Origin: Lineus longissimus
Lineage: Eukaryota > Nemertea > Pilidiophora > Heteronemertea > Lineidae
NCBI RefSeq assembly: GCF_910592395.1
Contig: NC_088323.1
Span: 7,194,001 to 7,258,000 of the forward strand
Direction: 5' to 3'
Length of the DNA stretch: 64,000 bases
How positions within the stretch are numbered: the first letter of the stretch is position 1; every line of letters begins with the position of its first letter. Positions 46,990-59,480 of the stretch are shown in pieces. The notes under the pieces were generated by a model that worked only from the letters and a program-made list of their open reading frames with translations, had not been told where the DNA came from and searched no databases. The position numbers and the translations under genes are program-made.

Positions 46990-47560
46990 GTATACATACA
47001 CATCTAGACTCAAAAATCAATGTTTTGTAATCTAACTGTGAATCTGGATAGGATTGGAGTAAAAATGAGAACATTAGCTCTCACTGATTTTGAGGAAAGT
47101 GAAAGATTGATGCTGAGGGTTGGCCATTGGCACCGGCATTTGGGCTAGAACTGGATATCCGAAAGCAATAAGAACTCAAAATGAAGTGAATGCCCATTTA
47201 AAACTTGGGAGGCTGTTCTATGGAAAACAAAGAACAGACTACCACCCTTGAATTTGCCACTCACTTGAGAGAGTTTTGAAAGTGTTCTAATTGCTTTAGG
47301 ATTTCAAGTTCTACATGGTGGTGCCAATGGTCAACTCTAAAATGAAGTGGGTTTTTTAAAGTTGAAATCTCGATTCAGAGATATTTCTTGTGCAACAACA
47401 CTGCTGCTTCAAAAATCAATGTTTTGTAATCTAACTCCAAACGACTGTAGGCTGCAGGTAGCTGGTAGCTTTCCCTTTTTAATATCAAAGATATGACTAC
47501 ACTGACCATGACCGCATTAGCTCTGACTGCTGTCAAGGAAAGCGAGAGATTGCTGTTACA
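46990..47560. repeat. Direct repeat pair
   Basis: aaaaatcaatgttttgtaat ctaact at 47014 and 47407, each followed some 50-110 bp later by cattagctctcactg or cattagctctgactg and ggaaagtgaaagattg or ggaaagcgagagattg. The second copy carries an extra ~60 bp. Confidence 0.7.
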
Positions 47561-48820
47561 TAAAGTGGGTTGTCAAGTTGATCGCTGGGCTTAGTAATCT
47601 TGCTTGAATTGATTCAATTGTCTGTAATGCATTTGGAAAATGCCGAAGATTACACTGGCTTGGAGCTGTGCCTGCGACACTGCATTGAGGGAAGAGATAT
47701 TTTATCACGAATGATGCAGTTGTTCAGATCTCGTCTTCATATGGAAGACAGCCAGATTCACCACTACCCTCTGTGAGATTATTTCCCAAGGTTTCCCTGA
47801 CCAATGCGCCGCCTAATTCCATTTACAACCGACTAACATTCACCATAGCGGACACGAACATCACGGCTGTTTTGGTCCCACAAGGCTCACGCCAACACGA
47901 CAGTCTCTTAAAGGTGAATGGCCCCGAGAAATCCACCCTCTAAAACCATTGTGGACTTTCTTCACGCAACCGCATGTTTTGGCAGGATCTCCTAGCTGAT
48001 GACGACTTCCTACCAATGACTTCACGATGCGAACGGGACTAATGAGTCACACACGACGTGACGCACTAAAACACTAACTTGCCGTAGACACTCAATTTAT
48101 GACTCCGCACATTATTCACACAGTCACAGCTGAGTCGTTCATCCCCCAGCCTCATTCCACACAATTCATACGGAAGAGAGGGCAAATCAAAATTTCTTAA
48201 CGTTCTGAAGAAGATTAAAAAAAGATAAAATGATCTCAATTAAAGGAAGTAAAAAATGTTGCAGCTGATAAAATGCAAACAAAATATTTGGATGAGACCA
48301 ATTTTAATTCAGCTGTTTGTGATAATATAAGAGGCTTGTAACATTGTTAGAGTTTTAAGTTTCCTCCTCTGCACAAGTAATTATTTACTTCAAGTGTAAT
48401 TACAACAGTGCAATAAGCAAACAGACATAATGACATCAAAATGTCTTGGTATTGTCGGGGCTTTCGATTTTTTTGCATGAAAATAAGAGGGCTTTATTGA
48501 TACTGTGCAGGTGACTACCTGTATCGACTTTCAATGGAGTGATGAGTTAAGCAGATAAGAAACAAAGTTTAAAATTACATCGAAATGTTAGGATGGAACG
48601 GGTTCTACTTATTATTATCTGTATTTGTATAAAATAATAGGCTTTCGATAATGCTAAAAGTAGCATTGTAGAGAATTTAAGAAATGGAATCAAAGAAAAA
48701 AAAAGACAATATGATATTATAGAAGAGAGGATTCTGTTTTACTGTGTCTATTTCAATAATAAAAGACTAGTAATAGGCTTTTAAATGCTACTAAATGTAG
48801 CTTTTGTACAGAATTCAAAT

Positions 48821-48845
48821 AACAACAACAACAACAACAACAAAA
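48821..48845. repeat. (CAA)n microsatellite
   Basis: Eight uninterrupted caa units. Confidence 0.95.
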
Positions 48846-49229
48846 ATATTTTCTCACTGCCAACCGCGCTGGCAATTTCTTGTACAAAGTCGCAGCGGAT
48901 CAGATTTTGCCGCATGTGATCTCGTCACTGGGTTTATCGTCGTATTGGTGTCATTGATGGGAGTAATAGGCTTACGCTAATGCTCATGATTGTTGTAATC
49001 ACTGCTATAATCGGAGGAGGATTGCTACAGGAACAATGACGCGCGGCTTGTCGATTGCTGCAGGGACAATGTGTCATGTTGGCTGAGGTCGATCATGGCG
49101 ATACTTCTTCTTTTGTGGGCGTGGGTTCTACTTCTTCTTCTTCTTCAGCTGCATTTGGTTTCTTGTTGATGGTGTTTCAGTCACGCCTTCAGCCCTGTGA
49201 TCTTCATGAGGTGACCTGTCTTCACTCCC

Positions 49230-49475
49230 CATAGGTCACGGTCTCATTACCTAGCGAGGAAGCTTTCCCATAGTTCTGATTAGGGTCTGTCTGCCTTTTC
49301 AGATAGCCTCCCCATAGTTTGATGGTTAGGGTCCCATTGCCGAGCTAGGTAGCTTCCCCATAGTTTGCAGGTTACAGTCTCTTCGCTTAGCCAGATGGCC
49401 TCTCATTAGTTTAGCTTCCCCTAATTTTGTAGGTTAAGGTCTCTTAGCCTTGCCAGGCAGCCTCTCACTCGGGGC
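49230..49475. repeat. Four diverged tandem units of about 60 bp
   Basis: Repeated blocks ccccatagtttg, ggttagggtctc and agcctccc. Preceded by a cttcttcttcttcttc run (49131-49148). Confidence 0.6.
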
Positions 49476-50139
49476 GTAGTATTTGTGTCTATTATTATCT
49501 CACGAAGAAGTCAACCAATAACTGACTAGTAAACCTGGAAAGAATTCTTCCTTTGAAGTAGTCCTTCCTTCTTCAGGGAATGTCAAGAAAGAAACCTTTA
49601 GAATGCAATATGGCCGCAACGCCGAAAAAAACCCAACTTCATTCCTATGGTTTCCCTTCTTCAATTGACATTCCATCCACGAGAAGCTGAAGTAAGAATG
49701 TACATCCACGAGCGTTCAAAGAAAGTGGTTCCAGTTGGTAGAGTCTGATGCAGTGTGGGATGTAATGGGCTTTATTATATTCCACAGATTTCTTGGAGTT
49801 GTGTCCCATGACATTTTAGGCAGAGAGCAGATAATGTCACCAGTATAACATGCACTGCTCATGCCACACAGATACTAAACTGAAGCATTTTTGTTTTCTT
49901 TGCCTTCAGGACTCAATTTCGCTGAAGCAATTCATTTATTTAGTTGATTTAAGCTGAGAAAAGCTCTTGCTTGGATCCATTGATAAGGTGGTGTTTCAAG
50001 TAGCTTTAAAACGTCTCCAGTGTGAATGTTAAGTGCAAGGGGGATTCGATTCTATAAGTATGGCGGGAATGAACTATTGGCATTTGTTATTTCCTCCCAT
50101 TTTTCTCAGAGAGCCTTGGAACTAGATAGTGTCCCATGT

Positions 50140-50740
50140 TTTGAGCCCCTGGAATAACGAGATATCTAATTCTTCAACAAAGTGTTATGTGTGTTTTCGC
50201 CCGGGGAATCTTGACTTTCTGGATAAAGGTATCTGTATTGTCAATAATGTGCTCCCATGTTCTGAATATATCAAGGGACTTGTCGCTTTCAGTTCTTACA
50301 TTTGCTTAGACTAATAGCCATGAAGAAGCTCTGATTATGGGACATCAAATAAAGAACTCTCCATCAGTTTATTTCCTGTGCATTTCAACTCTCTAGGCAA
50401 AGGCATCTATATTGTCAATGATGGGCTCCTATGTTCTGATGTATCAAGGGACTTGTCGCTTTCAATTCTCACTGTGGCTTGGACTGACAGTCATGAAAAA
50501 GCTCTGGTTATGGGACTGCAACAGAGTATCATGTTTATTTCCTGTGAATCTTGACTTTCTGAACAAAGGCACCAGTATTGTCACTGCTGTGCTCCTATGT
50601 TCTGATGTATCAAGAGGTTTGTGCCTTTCAATTCTCACTGTGGCTTGGACTAATTGCCAGATCCATTCCAATATTTCAACGCTCTGGAAACAAGGGAAAA
50701 TCTGTATTGCCAATAAGCTGCCCGTGTTTTGTGGTGCCCA
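50140..50740. repeat. Three-and-a-half tandem units of about 170 bp
   Basis: tctatattgtcaatgatg/tctgtattgtcaataatg, ctcctatgttctgatgtatc, aagggacttgtcgctttcaa and ttctcactgtggcttggact recur at about 50210, 50385, 50550 and (partial) 50676. Confidence 0.9.
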
Positions 50741-50799
50741 GTCACGTTAGCTAACTGCACTCGCCTGCACTTGCTTGAGTGTCTGGTGTTAACCATTTA

Positions 50800-51130
50800 T
50801 GAAAATATTCGAGACACATTTTGACATTACATCCGATATTTATAACAGTATTTATGACTCATTTTGACTTTGCATCTTCTATTTATGACAATATTCATAA
50901 CACATTCTGACATAAAAGTCATTACTTATGACAATATTCATGACATAGTCTGACATAAAAGCCATTACTTATGACAATATTCATGACACAGTCTGACATA
51001 AAAGCCATTACTTATGACAACATTCATGACACATTCTGACATAAAAGCCATTATTTATGACAACATTCATGACACATTCTGACATAAAAGCCATTATTTA
51101 TGACAACATTCATGACACATTCTGACATAC
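50800..51130. repeat. Tandem array, period 43 bp
   Basis: cattctgacataaaagccat then tacttatgacaatattcatgac, about seven copies. The left units are diverged and the right ones nearly identical, an expansion gradient. Confidence 0.95.
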
Positions 51131-52282
51131 ATCTGTGGTCAGCGTTCAGGCCAGCTCTGGATGACCTTTGTGACACATCACATCAAGCCATCCTGGTTCC
51201 TTCATTCCTATAATTTGCCTTAACGCTTCGGCTTACGAATTATTGTTGTTGGTCATGGGCAAAACAATATGCACGATAGGGCAGATTTCGACACCACCCA
51301 TCAGCAGCTAGGTCAGCCCCTGGACTATCTCATTTACACATTGCATAATGTCGCCCCGGATCCAATGGTATCACACATAGTTCAATAACAACCATGAATA
51401 TTCAACAGCGCGTGATGTAACGTGTAATTGCCTATTCCAGGCCAAACTACTTAGCTGCACCACCGTGACATATGCCAGTGTATCGGCAAATATGTTTAAT
51501 ACGCACGACTACGGAATTGAAAATGGCCACTTTAGGTGATTTATCCGATGCATTTGCCGCAATTAAATCGCCATTAGTATCATTATGTCATGTACCCTAC
51601 TGCATTGTGGGAGAGCCTTGGTGACTTCATTTGTTGTAGCGGGTAGACGGGATTGCTTTTATGCCCCATTGGACGGTTTCAAAAATGTCAAAACGTCATA
51701 CACCAGTTTTCTGATTTACTGGAGAATGGCGTGTCTGCTATTAGTCTTCGTCAGTTATGAGTTAATGAATTAGGATGTTTTTTTGCCCCTGAGGCAGTTG
51801 ATCAGCAACCTGGGGCTCATACAGAGCCCTGAACTGATTAAGTGCATTAGTAGTGTGCATATAAGTGAGAAAATTTATAAAAACGTGCAGTAGTTGCAGA
51901 CATCCCGGCAGACATACACCATTTGTTTCAATCAGTAACTTTTCTCATCAATCTGATGGAAAAAAGTCAGATTTGTAATTAGGTGTTGGCTACATATCGG
52001 GTACCAGAACTATCAATTTCAAAACACTCTGTGCAGCAAATTATGTGCCATTGTTGCCCAATTTATCACGATTTGAAAAAATCAGTGCCATAATGGTTAG
52101 ACCACCGCTTGAGTCAGATCTGCCCCCCCCCGTCAAGTTTGTCTTTGAATATGCAATCAATAGCATTGTGGCCATCAGTAATCATCAGTTGTGCTTCAAA
52201 AAGAGTTGCAGGCTACACCCATGCCAAATTTGGCTGGTTTGTGGGATATTTTTGTTTGAATCCGACAAATCATGAGTTTGTG

Positions 52283-52450
52283 CACTGGATTTCACTGACG
52301 TCGTGCATGGGATAAGACAATATATTGGCCTGACCAAATCTTGTATTGTCGGTCTCCTGGATTTCACGGACCTCGTGCATGGGAGAAAACAATATATAGG
52401 CCTCACCAAATCTTGTGTTTTTCAGTGTCCTGGATTTCACTTACTTTGAA
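52283..52450. repeat. Two full and one partial repeats, period about 74 bp
   Basis: ctggatttcactgacgtcgt, gcatgggataagacaatata, then ggcctgaccaaatcttgt. The second copy follows at about 52359 and a third start at 52431. Confidence 0.85.
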
Positions 52451-53104
52451 CATGGAATAATGGACAAAACTGCCTTCATTTTCTTTGCCGCAACCCCTTT
52501 CTAAGTCGTTATTTTAACCAGACTTCTGTATCTTTGAAAGCTTCCTAACCAAATTGTTGCTTTTCTTTTATCTAACGGAAACTTAACAGCATGGCCTAAT
52601 TGTAATTCATCAACGTCCTCAACAGATAATCTAATTTCGTTGGGAAATCGTCAATTTCATGTGGGGCCTGACCAAATGAATACCCAAGTTACCCGAGAAA
52701 GGTGCTAACGTTGGAAAAACACGGTAACCGTAGTAACAGGGCTATGGGAATCAAACGTATGGTGTCGTCAGGGTTTTGGGATCGATAATCCCACTGTGGA
52801 GCATTGTAGCGTGTGGGCTTCTTCTTTGCTGGTGTTATCGGCAGAATTTCTTTATCGCTTAAAAATGGAGATAGAGGAAAAGCTTGTACACTTTCGGTGA
52901 TGCTGGGAGCACAAATTTATGATTGATGTAGAATCTTTATATTTTTTTATTGTTTTTTAGACTTGAGTATACAGTATTCTATATACCCTTTCCATGCAGA
53001 TGTTGGGTGCACCTTGAGTAGGACCTGCATTCACAGTTCTGGGGGCTTATATCCACATGTCTACCCCACTGGTGAATCAGGTCGTAAAGTCTCACCAATG
53101 ATAA

Positions 53105-53357
53105 TTAACCCTTTCGCTGCGGGTGACTGCAACGTCATGCACTTCTAAAATATTTATCACCAACACTTGGTCGCAATCTCTCTAGATACGCCAAATGCAC
53201 TTGGGAATAATTAGTTTCATCCTAATAGTATAGATGGTGACACTTTCGAATAATTTCGACGGTTCAGTTAAAAGTTAGCTCCGCTGTTAACTATTGGTAT
53301 CGAATGTCAGCACATGGCGGCGCTGGCCAAAAATGGCTGCCACAGCAAAAGGGTTAA
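53105..53357. mobile_element. TTAA-flanked MITE, family C, short form
   Basis: 253 bp. TTAACCCTTTCGCTGCGGGT at the left and gccacagcaaaagggTTAA at the right. The interior (acttggtcgca, caaatgcacttggg, agtttcatcctaatagtat) matches 20310-20375 in the 1.6-kb element but lacks its 116-bp repeats. Another possible family C left end, ttaacccttttgctggcag, is at 13315. Confidence 0.85.
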
Positions 53358-53599
53358 AAGCTTTTTGACTGCCTCCATATTTTGCACCAACCCAAGCTGT
53401 TTCGGTTTCCTAGAATTACCACCGAATTCAAAACAAGGCTTGGTAGGCGCAGAGTGCATTTACGCTGTAAAGTGTAAGTGCAATTCATTTTGAACTGAGG
53501 CGTTTTTGAATTCTACTGAACCTTACTATATATCAGGCTGTGCACATGATCCTAAGTTTCTACAGAAAAGGTTTCTACATCAGATTAGATTGCCCGGGC

Positions 53600-53660
53600 A
53601 ATGAATGGAAAGCGCTTTGAGTCTGTACTGCAGTATAAAACGCTGTATAAGAACTTAGAT
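53600..53660 (+). mobile_element. Remnant 3' end of an aaagcgcttt-type retroelement
   Basis: gaaagcgctttgagtctgta followed by aaaacgctgtataagaactt resembles the 3' end of the SINE at 25528-25810 read on its own strand. A second remnant is at 5512-5567. Confidence 0.45.
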
Positions 53661-54037
53661 TCCATCTAGATTTTTTTGTAAGGCCACCAGGTCATGTACA
53701 TATATCCTAATATCACGGCATTTCTTGTGACCTTTCTAGAAAATTTGAAAGAAACATCATGCACTGATGTGACATTTGAGGAACTTTAGGAAGACGAGAC
53801 TTTTTCTGTCGTTTTCGCCACAAGTAACAGTATTCTGCCCTTGTCGCTTATTTTTAGCATAAATTGCCTTGTTTGCGACTGCAATATCTGTCAAGGTGTT
53901 TCATTAGCCAATGTTAGTTCTCCCTAGCATGATGATAACCTATTTGGTCGAATTTCTTTTGCCTTCTCTGCGTTACACTTTTTTGTGTTGGAAATTTGTT
54001 TGCGTTTTTGGAAACCTCGTTTGTTCGTTCATTTGAA

Positions 54038-54160
54038 GCACAGTAGTACTTCTCTATGAAGGATACTCTTGGGACTGACAAGTGCTGCCTTAATAGAGAG
54101 GTGTCCTGATTAGAGCGGTCAAATTGAATGGAAACAACAAATCTGGGGCCAAATTTAGTG
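54038..54160. mobile_element. CAGTAG MITE, longer form, right end not found
   Basis: Starts cagtagtacttctctatga, then gggactgacaagtgctgcct, gagaggtgtcctgattagag and gtcaaattgaatggaaacaa, collinear with the reverse complement of 1-166. Confidence 0.7.
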
Positions 54161-54465
54161 CCCTGAATATGTCACAATCTTACATTTGCAAGAGCCACAC
54201 TCTATCAGAAGCAATGCCGAGGCCTAACGTTATTGGACATGGCCAAAATAAGGGACACAACGATACTTTGATAATACGTCCGTCAAGTTGGTCTGATTTC
54301 TCCAATATTCACCACTACACCCATCTCCAGATGACAGGACTTCATGTTGAAGGGCCCTCATCTCTCAGTGTTGGCAGAACTAGGGATGATATCGGCAAAA
54401 CATCACACCGAGGCTGAAATCTTCATCACACTCGCAAGGCTTGGTGCAAATGTATTGTGAACTGC

Positions 54466-54920
54466 TCAAAAGTACATAGAAGTGGGCCACATAGAACCTT
54501 TTGATTTATGGATACATAGAACCTGAGACACATAGAACCTTTTGATTTGGGGATACATAGAACATGAGACACATAGAACCTTTTGATTTGGGGATACATA
54601 GAACATGAGACACATAGAACCTTTTGACTTTGGGATACATAGAACGTGAGACACATAGAACCTTTTGATTTATGGATACATAGAACCTGAGACACATAGA
54701 ACCTTTTGATTTGGGGATACATAGAGCATGAGACACATAGAACCTTTTGATTTATGGATACATAGAACATGAGACACATAGAACCTTTTGACTTTGGGAT
54801 ACATAGAACATGAGACAGATAGAACCTTTTGTATTATGGATACATAAATCCTTTCGACTTGGGGATACATAAACCTGAATAACAGAACCTTTTGATTTAT
54901 GGATATATAGTACCTGAGAC
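54466..54920. repeat. Tandem array, period 41 bp
   Basis: cacatagaaccttttgattt then ggggatacatagaacatgag, about ten copies, degrading at the right. With a 41-bp period all three minus-strand frames cycle through the same peptides, so the predicted repeats are an artefact. Confidence 0.95.
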
Positions 54921-55227
54921 ACATAGAATAAATAGTTGCCAAGAATTCAACCATTAAGTTGAGGAGACTTCGCGCACCACTTGCCACGTATGTCTAATAT
55001 AGGGAAAATCTCAAGCACGATCAGCTGGCGTGCCTAATGTAGGGAACATGGGATAAATATTTGCGGCTGTTGTCTGTAGCAGGGATGTTTGAGGAGACTG
55101 TGCTATGTCTGGGAGTGCTATTTGATGAAAATTTGGAGCGCCATCCGTCATCGTCAGTTGTCTAGTCATATCATTTCCCATTGATTTCTTCTCTGTGAAA
55201 TTTTGATCAGAAGTAGTTTAATTGGGT

Positions 55228-55450
55228 CAATACTGGCTACCACGCAATACAGCCCGTGTTTGATCCCAGGATTGTATTTCTGGATAAACTGGCTTGGCTT
55301 TATTCCACGAACTAAAATTCCTGGCTCCTCACCACAAGTTTGAGGCTCTGTATGAAATAAGTTAATAAGGATCTGTCGGATGAGACTTTTAATTTGTGGT
55401 CCCTTGTACCCGAGGGTCTATGCCGGGCAAGTAAAAGATCTCAAATAGGT
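55228..55450 (+). mobile_element. Degenerate SINE, family 1
   Basis: Recognised by ctggctaccacgcaa, a decayed B-box region (gtttgatccc), aggattgtatttctgga and the ttgtaccc/gggcaagt block. The head is incomplete and the 3' end lost. It diverges strongly from the 63096 copy, so it is an old insertion. Confidence 0.65.
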
Positions 55451-55498
55451 TTACAGTAGCCTACAGTAGGCAGATGTCAGTCGGGTTTCCAATGGTTG

Positions 55499-55522
55499 TA
55501 GTGATGATGATGATGATGATGT
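55499..55522. repeat. (GAT)n microsatellite
   Basis: Seven gat units. Confidence 0.95.
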
Positions 55523-57334
55523 TAAAGTACATTCCGATTGGTTCTCACTGGACTCCCAGTGGTTTCCAGTGTATTCCAGTAGTTTCCAAGAGATTCTGTT
55601 GGGCAAAAAGTCAGACATGGCATTTGTTATGATACTCCCTGTATGCGATCGTTCAGACATGCAATTGAAGTTTGTTTGAACATCACATTGGCAATATCAA
55701 CAGTCTTTGATGTTATCGTTACTAATTAACTGTACAACGAAGGCAGGGAGCTTGCCTTTGTTAAGGAGGAGGATTGCTTCATATTCTTTGAGTTTATGTT
55801 TCATAGATATTTCAATGCAAATTTCAAACAAATGTTTTTTCTTGTTTGGGAAATGTATGGATTAACAAAGGCTTTGTTTTCTCAATCTGCCTACAAACAT
55901 TGTATATTGAGGTTCAGAGAAATAGGCCTTTGATTGTGTTTTGGTTTGAATCCACTTTTCATGCTTGTGTGAAATAGGGCTCCATCGAAATTTGACTGTT
56001 TTGCATGAAAGGTCCAAACAGGGACAAGAGGGGTATCTGTTTCAACGTTCTGTCCATATCGATTCTTGAGGCTCCATCGCGCTTCTCGACAAGCGATTTC
56101 GGCTGAATCCTGATGCAACCAACTACTTGTTTTGAATTAGCTAAAATATGTGTGGTTATCATGAAAATCTCGGCATCATGAAAAAGACAATTCCCCTTTA
56201 AAAACAATTTCATGTGAATTTGACACTATATGTCAGGCGGTGATAACTGAACAGATATTTACACCGATAGCTGATCTTACGTAAAGAAAAATGTTTCAAG
56301 TGTGTTTTGTGATGAAATGAAATGCAACTTGAAGTCTGTATAGAACATAATGACACTTATTTAAAGTTCACACAACTTGAAGAGTGTAAATTGGACTTTG
56401 AAGTGCCTGTTTTGAAATGGCAGACAATTAGCGCTTAATGGGAAATGATGTCTTGCCAAAGGTGGAACGTGCTAAACTCGCAGAAAAATATCAAAAGAAA
56501 TTTAAAATCCTTTAGTTATTGTGCCAAGACATAACGAGATAGTTTTGGAAGTTTTCCACTAGTTATGAGCTCACCTGGGTGAGCTTATGTCATCACTTGT
56601 CATGTCAAACATGTCAAACTGTTGTCACCAAATTAAAAAACTTAGCCTTCTTTTGGATTTGGCCCATGGCCTATGACCTTGTTTCGAGAAACCAGGCCCT
56701 GGTTTGAAAAATTTTGTGATTGGTAGCCAGAACCTATTACTTTTAATAACTCGTGTGATTGTGTAGAAGGTAATGACATGCGCATACCTCATAACAACAT
56801 ATATCACATATGATGTCATCGTCATTAATGCTAACGAGGAAAGATAATTAGAATGGCATGGAATAATGTGATATTCATGCTGGTGTTGTGTGTCAGTCCA
56901 TTGGTGATTGTTAGAGGTATGGAATAAAAGTGTTTGCGTGTTTTGTGGCTGGATGCTGTTGGGGGAAATCCAGGTTCGATTGTTTACGATGCAGTTTTGA
57001 GGCTATTCATAATCCAAGGTAGGCAGTCTTTCTTTCCATTTCAGCATTCGCCCAAAGCATTTGATTGGCTTGTTTCTGATCACTGCTGAACAATGCTGAA
57101 TTAAGCTTGAGTTTGCAGCAGGACGGTAACCTCCCAAATTCGGCCTTTGGGAATTGCTGAATTCTGAGAATGAGGATGATGTTACAGTGATCACTCATCC
57201 TTGAATTGTCAGTTCCATGGCACACCTTGCCCTGCAAAAGAGTCCCACTCAAATGTGCCCTATCAGTGCTTAGAGCATTTTGAAAAGATGTCTTATGGCA
57301 ACATGACTTGACATACATGTACAAAAGATCATCA

Positions 57335-58385
57335 TAATATCAACCAGCCTCTGCCATTAGAGAGATATAGCCGGGTGAAGGCGTGACAACTGTCATTCCT
57401 GGCAGCATGTTGGACATGGTAGTGAAAATATCAGCCAGCCCCAAGCCATTACAGAGATCTAGCCGTGGTGAAGGCGTGACAACTGTCATTCTTAGCAGCA
57501 TATAGGACATGGCAGTGATAGTATCAGCCAGGCCCTAGCCATTACAGAGATCCAGCCATGATGAAGGGGTGACAACTGTCATTCCTGGCAGCATGTAGGA
57601 CATGGCAGTGATAATATCAGCCAGCCCCTAGCCATTACAGAGATCCAGCCGTGCGATGGGGTGACAACTGTCATTCCTGGCAGCATGTTGGACATGGTAG
57701 TGAAAATATCAGCCAGCCCCAAGCCATTACAGAGATCTAGCCGTGGTGAAGGCGTGACAACTGTCATTCTTAGCAGCATATAGGACATGGCAGTGATAGT
57801 ATCAGCCAGGCCCTAGCCATTACAGAGATCCAGCCATGATGAAGGGGTGACAACTGTCATTCCTGGCAGCATGTAGGACATGGCAGTGATAATATCAGCC
57901 AGCCCCTAGCCATTACAGAGATCCAGCCGTGCGATGGGGTGACAACTGTCATTCCTGGCAGCATGTAGGACATGGCAGTGATAGTATCAGCCAGCCCCTA
58001 ACCATTTCAGAGATCCAGCCGTGATGAAGGGGTGACAACTGTCATTCCTGGCAGCATGTAGGACATGGCAGTGATAGTATCAGCCAGGCCCAAGCCATTA
58101 CAGAGATCCAGCCATGATGAAGGGGTGACAACTGTCATTCCTGGCAGCATGTAGGACATGGCAGTGATAGTATCAGCCAGCCCCTAGCCATTACAGAGAT
58201 CTAGCCGTGCGATGGGGTGACAACTGTCATTCCTGGCAGCATGTAGGACATGGCAGTGATAGTATCAGCCAGCCCCTAGCCATTACAGAGATCCAGCCGT
58301 GATGAAGGGGTGACAACTATCATTCCTGGCAGCATGTAGGACATGGCAGTGATAATATCAGCCAGCCCCTGCCATTCAGAAATCT
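57335..58385. repeat. Tandem array of eleven 92-93 bp units with higher-order structure
   Basis: gtgacaactgtcattcctgg recurs at 57383, 57476, 57569, 57661, 57754, 57847, 57939, 58032, 58125, 58217 and 58310. Units fall into variants. Units 1-3 and 4-6 are near-identical three-unit blocks (about 278 bp), for example the gttggacatggtagtgaaa variant in units 1 and 4. Confidence 0.97.
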
Positions 58386-58639
58386 CGCTCTGATTGAAAT
58401 AACTGTATTATCAGCTGGCCATTTCTTGCTCCCCCAAGATAATTTCATCAAGTATTTCCTGCAAGAGTTCGTCTCAATCGAGTCATGGAGTCACAAGAAC
58501 ATCTAATCGATCGGACGGAACGCCGTCGTGCTGTGACTGTGAATGTCAGAGGTTGTGATGGAGGTCATCGATTCTTAGACATCTTCCTGTCAAGGAAATT
58601 TTCCTCGTGACTTTGGTCTGACGATTTTTAGCTCCTCTG

Positions 58640-59095
58640 ATTATTATATGGGTCTGAATGGTGTCGGTCCTTCCATTCATCCATCTTTCCATCCAAGGAC
58701 ACATTGGGCATTTTGTAACCGGAAGGCCTAGGCACCTGGCCAATGTGGCCATGAGGAGAAACAGCCCAGGAAATGCCACTGACAGATAAACAGCAGGTCA
58801 TCCATCTATCCATCCAAGGACACATTGGGCATTCTGTAACCGGAAGGCCTAGGCACCTGGCCAATGTGGCCATGAGGAGAAACAGCCCAGGAAATGCCAC
58901 TGACAGATAAACAGCAGGTCATCCATCTATCCATCCAAGGACACATTGGGCATTTTGTAACCGGAAGGCCTAGGCACCTGGCCAATGTGGCCATGAGGAG
59001 AAACAGCCCAGGAAATGCCACTGACAGATAAACAACAGGTCATCCATCTATCCATCCAAGGACACATTGGGCATTTTGTAACCGAAATTTTGTAA
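58640..59095. repeat. Tandem array, period 121 bp, 3.3 units
   Basis: atccaaggacacattgggca at 58691, 58812, 58933 and 59054. Units are nearly identical, implying recent duplication. A diverged dispersed relative at 60565-60725 (cgttttgtaacggtaagacc, aggcat, cagccaaggcaac) shows the ancestral unit. Confidence 0.95.
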
Positions 59096-59169
59096 CTTGT
59101 TAAATGGATTCAGTGGTCAATGGGAAAACAATTATATGTGCACACGAAATATTCCCGGTGTATACTATG

Positions 59170-59480
59170 CAATTTTCTCCTAAGTGGAATAAGGTATCGA
59201 ATCAATAAAAAAAATCTGAAATAAATCAACTGTTTTTTTGGCGATCGCCATGATTAACCAGTTGAGTGTTACTGTTGTTTTTCTTCTAAATAGCCAATCA
59301 GATTAACAGTGCCTTCTGCGAGGAATATTTCTTGTGTCGTTAACATGGCAACTTTCTTCCATTGGTGAACATGTTGCGTTGCTGTTCTCGACGGAATACG
59401 ACATTGGATCAATAAGGAAAAAAGTCACAATCAATCAATGTTTTTTATCAACCAGTTGCATGTTACCGTAATTAATACGG
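59170..59480. repeat. Possible pair of diverged direct repeats, period about 210 bp
   Basis: tcgaatcaataaaaaaaatc...aaccagttgagtgttac and ttggatcaataaggaaaaaa...aaccagttgcatgttac. Short matches only. Confidence 0.4.

Noticed and set aside
54426-54987. Several minus-strand repeat peptides (FYVS/KGSMC type)
   Set aside because: Artefact of the 41-bp array cycling through all three frames.
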